Shown in pieces: positions 62,061 through 64,000 of a DNA stretch of 64,000 nucleotides. The stretch covers positions 24,672 through 88,671 of the forward strand of contig NBIV01000289.1 of NCBI GenBank assembly GCA_003194525.1, in the 5' to 3' direction. Within the stretch, counting starts at the first letter, position 1. Every line of letters begins with the position of its first letter. The notes under the pieces are model-generated. The model had not been told where the DNA came from. It made no database searches and saw only the letters and a program-made list of their open reading frames with translations. A program made the position numbers and the translations under genes. Source of the stretch: Gracilariopsis chorda (lineage: Eukaryota > Rhodophyta > Florideophyceae > Gracilariales > Gracilariaceae).

Positions 62061-64000
62061 TCTCAACACCCCACTCTTAATGATTTACACATGTATGAGG
62101 GGGGTGTTGTTGATTGATGGGGGGCGGTGCGCCAATAAACCGCTCTGTATGCCCCTCTACGCGCATGCAAAACTGCCATTTGGCGCAACGCCTCCCTACC
62201 ACTTAAAAAAATTCAGCAGCAGCAGCAGCAGCAGCAAAGCGTTCAGTTAATTTGCTGCTGCTGCTGCAAGTTGACTGTGCAATGGCTGCTGAATGGCTTG
62301 CAATACAATCAAATTGTAGTGCCAGCCACTCAGCAGCAGAAACCCAGCGGTTCATTCCGACACGTGGCAAATTGCACTGCGCCAGTGCATTGCATTCCGA
62401 CACGTGGCATATTGCACTGCGCCAGTGCAGTGTATACTGAAGTTTCATTGCAGACATGCCTGCAACAGACGTATATACTGCACTGGCGCAGTGCCAAATG
62501 CATCTCGCTTACTGACCCTAACCACTATTTTGCATCCCATTCAGGCTTGGCCAATAGCGCAGTGTCGTAACCTTTTGCTACTTTGGGCACTGTTTGCTGG
62601 CCTGGGACCTAGGCAAGGCCGAGCTCGTGTGCAGGTCGCCATAAGAGTAACCCACTAAGTACCACGGATCTGGGAAAAGTCAGGTGCTCCTCTGTGGTAT
62701 ACTGGTCGTTTGACGGCGATCAGGAAGTCTGAGGGTTTACCGGACCTAATACCAGCTTGCTGTGCAGGGTCCGGGGCGGCCGCCGTGTCTTACCTCTTGG
62801 GGCCGGAAAGCACGCTTCGGTGTGTGAGGCAGACCAATCCTTACAACCGGACTGCGTCCAGTGGTGCCGCAGGTGTACATGGAGGCCGAGCCAAGTGGTA
62901 ATGTGAGACGAGTGTACACAAACATTCTCAACAAATTGCCGAGGAAGAGTGATCTGTGGACATTGTGCTCGGTTCAAGTGCTGTACCTCACGGAACAAGT
63001 ACGCCAAGCGGATGATCCGGCATTTGCGTCGCTGTTACGTTCCATTGCACGAAACACAATATCCAACAACGCTCCACTACCACTCAGATCTACCGGTGGC
63101 ATGCAAACCGCCTACCAATTCCTGTGGAAGTGGCTCACAACACGACGCAAGGAGGATGTGGATCTCAGCAAAATGCTCATTGCCTCCACAAATCAGTTGG
63201 TCGACGAACATAATGCGGCAGCGCTAGATCTGTTTCCTGGTGAGCGCTTCACTCTTCCGTCAGCGACAAACCGTGCAACCTGTTCGTGGACAGAACCCAG
63301 AGTCTGACTTTGCCAGTTCTATCGTCCCCGAGTTTGCATATCAGTATGCGCCTACTGTAGCACCGCCTCATAACTTGGACTTGAAGATTGGTGCCAGTTA
63401 TGGTCATTCGGAACGTGCTGCATCCCGCTGTGGTCAACGGAAAGCTGTTCGTAGTCGCGCGTGTCGACCAATTTACGATGCAGGTGGCTCGATTCGACGA
63501 GAACAGACAGGTGCTCGAACGACAGCTCCTGCATCGTATCGACTTCGAGTTTTCTTTCGCAGATATTCGCATGATTCGAAGGCAGTTTCCCATTCGTCTC
63601 GCGTTTGCAGCTACCGTTCACAAAGGACAGGGAAAGACGTTGGATGGCTTGGTTGTGGATGTGCGATCCAACTTCTTCTGCGCTGGTCAGTTGTATGTCG
63701 CATTGTCGCGCGCGTTCGAAGGAACGACCATGTGCTGCTCCTGCATGATCCGCAGCTTACACCCTCGAATGCGCACACAATTCATCCCATGCCTGTTCCC
63801 ATCGCCAACCCAGTGCTGCCTGAATCTATTCAGTTCTGCATCCCTCCACAACCGTAATCATATCTCTTGCATTCTTCTTTCATTGAATTAAACTACTTGC
63901 TTTTCTGCTTTTGCATTCTCCACCCTCTTTTCTCCTCACCGCTGTTTATCACTCCTCCACCGCGGCGCGCAGCGCCGCCCGCGGCCGAAGGCCGCTTCCT
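62061..64000 (+). mobile_element. Long Helitron-like unit 2, cut by the window edge
   Basis: Second tandem copy of the long unit, offset about 1948 bp from the first. Its start (TCTCAACACCCCACTC...GTGCGCCAATAAACCG) is of the type seen in the first short unit at 54056. The sequence ends in the terminal hairpins a few bases before the expected CTTG. Overall almost identical to unit 1. Confidence 0.75.
62710..63857 (+). pseudogene. PIF1/Helitron-type helicase fragment, copy 2, frame-shifted
   Basis: Same sequence as 60762-61913 but with four small length changes relative to it: loss of five bases near 62828, one extra A near 63269, loss of two bases near 63393 and one extra CG near 63710. The frame is therefore broken into at least four pieces, although all motifs can still be read. 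Confidence 0.88.

Overview
The window looks like nuclear DNA of a photosynthetic eukaryote, most likely a florideophyte red alga of the Chondrus/Gracilaria kind. That assignment is inferred from four things: mostly intronless genes in tight islands (four convergent pairs have stop codons only about 98-143 bp apart); the rare introns are tiny with GTAAGT donors; two nuclear high-light-inducible (HLIP/one-helix) proteins carry N-terminal extensions with an early Phe, as in red-lineage plastid transit peptides; and there are large nested LTR retrotransposons. No rRNA, tRNA or CRISPR was seen.

1-17,391: two Ty3/gypsy elements of related type. Outer element A lies on the minus strand, and its 3' end runs off the left edge. 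It is split inside its reverse transcriptase by inner element B (plus strand, 3,157-12,385), which has two 608-bp LTRs and a perfect 5-bp target duplication (AAGGA). A is decayed: nonsense codons, frame changes and a protease active site DTG changed to DTC. B is young: its LTRs differ by about four bases, and its pol is one long frame broken by a single TAG. B ends in a chromodomain and carries an antisense ORF with its own AATAAA between pol and the 3' LTR. Both elements have the same 18-nt primer-binding site, which fits the 3' end of a tRNA-Tyr.

17,400-37,000: a moderate-GC gene island. It holds a decayed SANT/NAM-associated-like ORF, a 4CXXC_R1 zinc-finger protein, translation factor eIF3c, a coiled-coil protein, an organelle-type DEAD-box helicase, a small spliced secreted protein, a GT14-like glycosyltransferase and a two-exon AMPK/SnRK-like kinase.

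38,000-51,000: a visibly GC-rich island. It holds a coiled-coil protein, a VanZ-like membrane protein, a B-box zinc finger, a GT61-like glycosyltransferase with a repeated 5' end, a bZIP factor with a CRE palindrome in its own promoter, a SnoaL/NTF2-like protein, an SSXT (GIF/SS18-type) coactivator with a polyglutamine tail, and two HLIPs. A LURP-one-like protein follows at 53.1 kb.

54,056-64,000: a tandem array. Fourteen units of about 433 bp are followed by two long units (1,938 bp and at least 1,940 bp). The long units share the short units' two ends but contain a PIF1/Helitron-type helicase fragment. The short units have paired hairpins about 10 nt before each junction, and each junction reads CTTG|TCTC. 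The best reading is a head-to-tail array of rolling-circle (Helitron-like) transposons, with short non-autonomous and long helicase-bearing forms side by side. This is the most unusual structure in the window.
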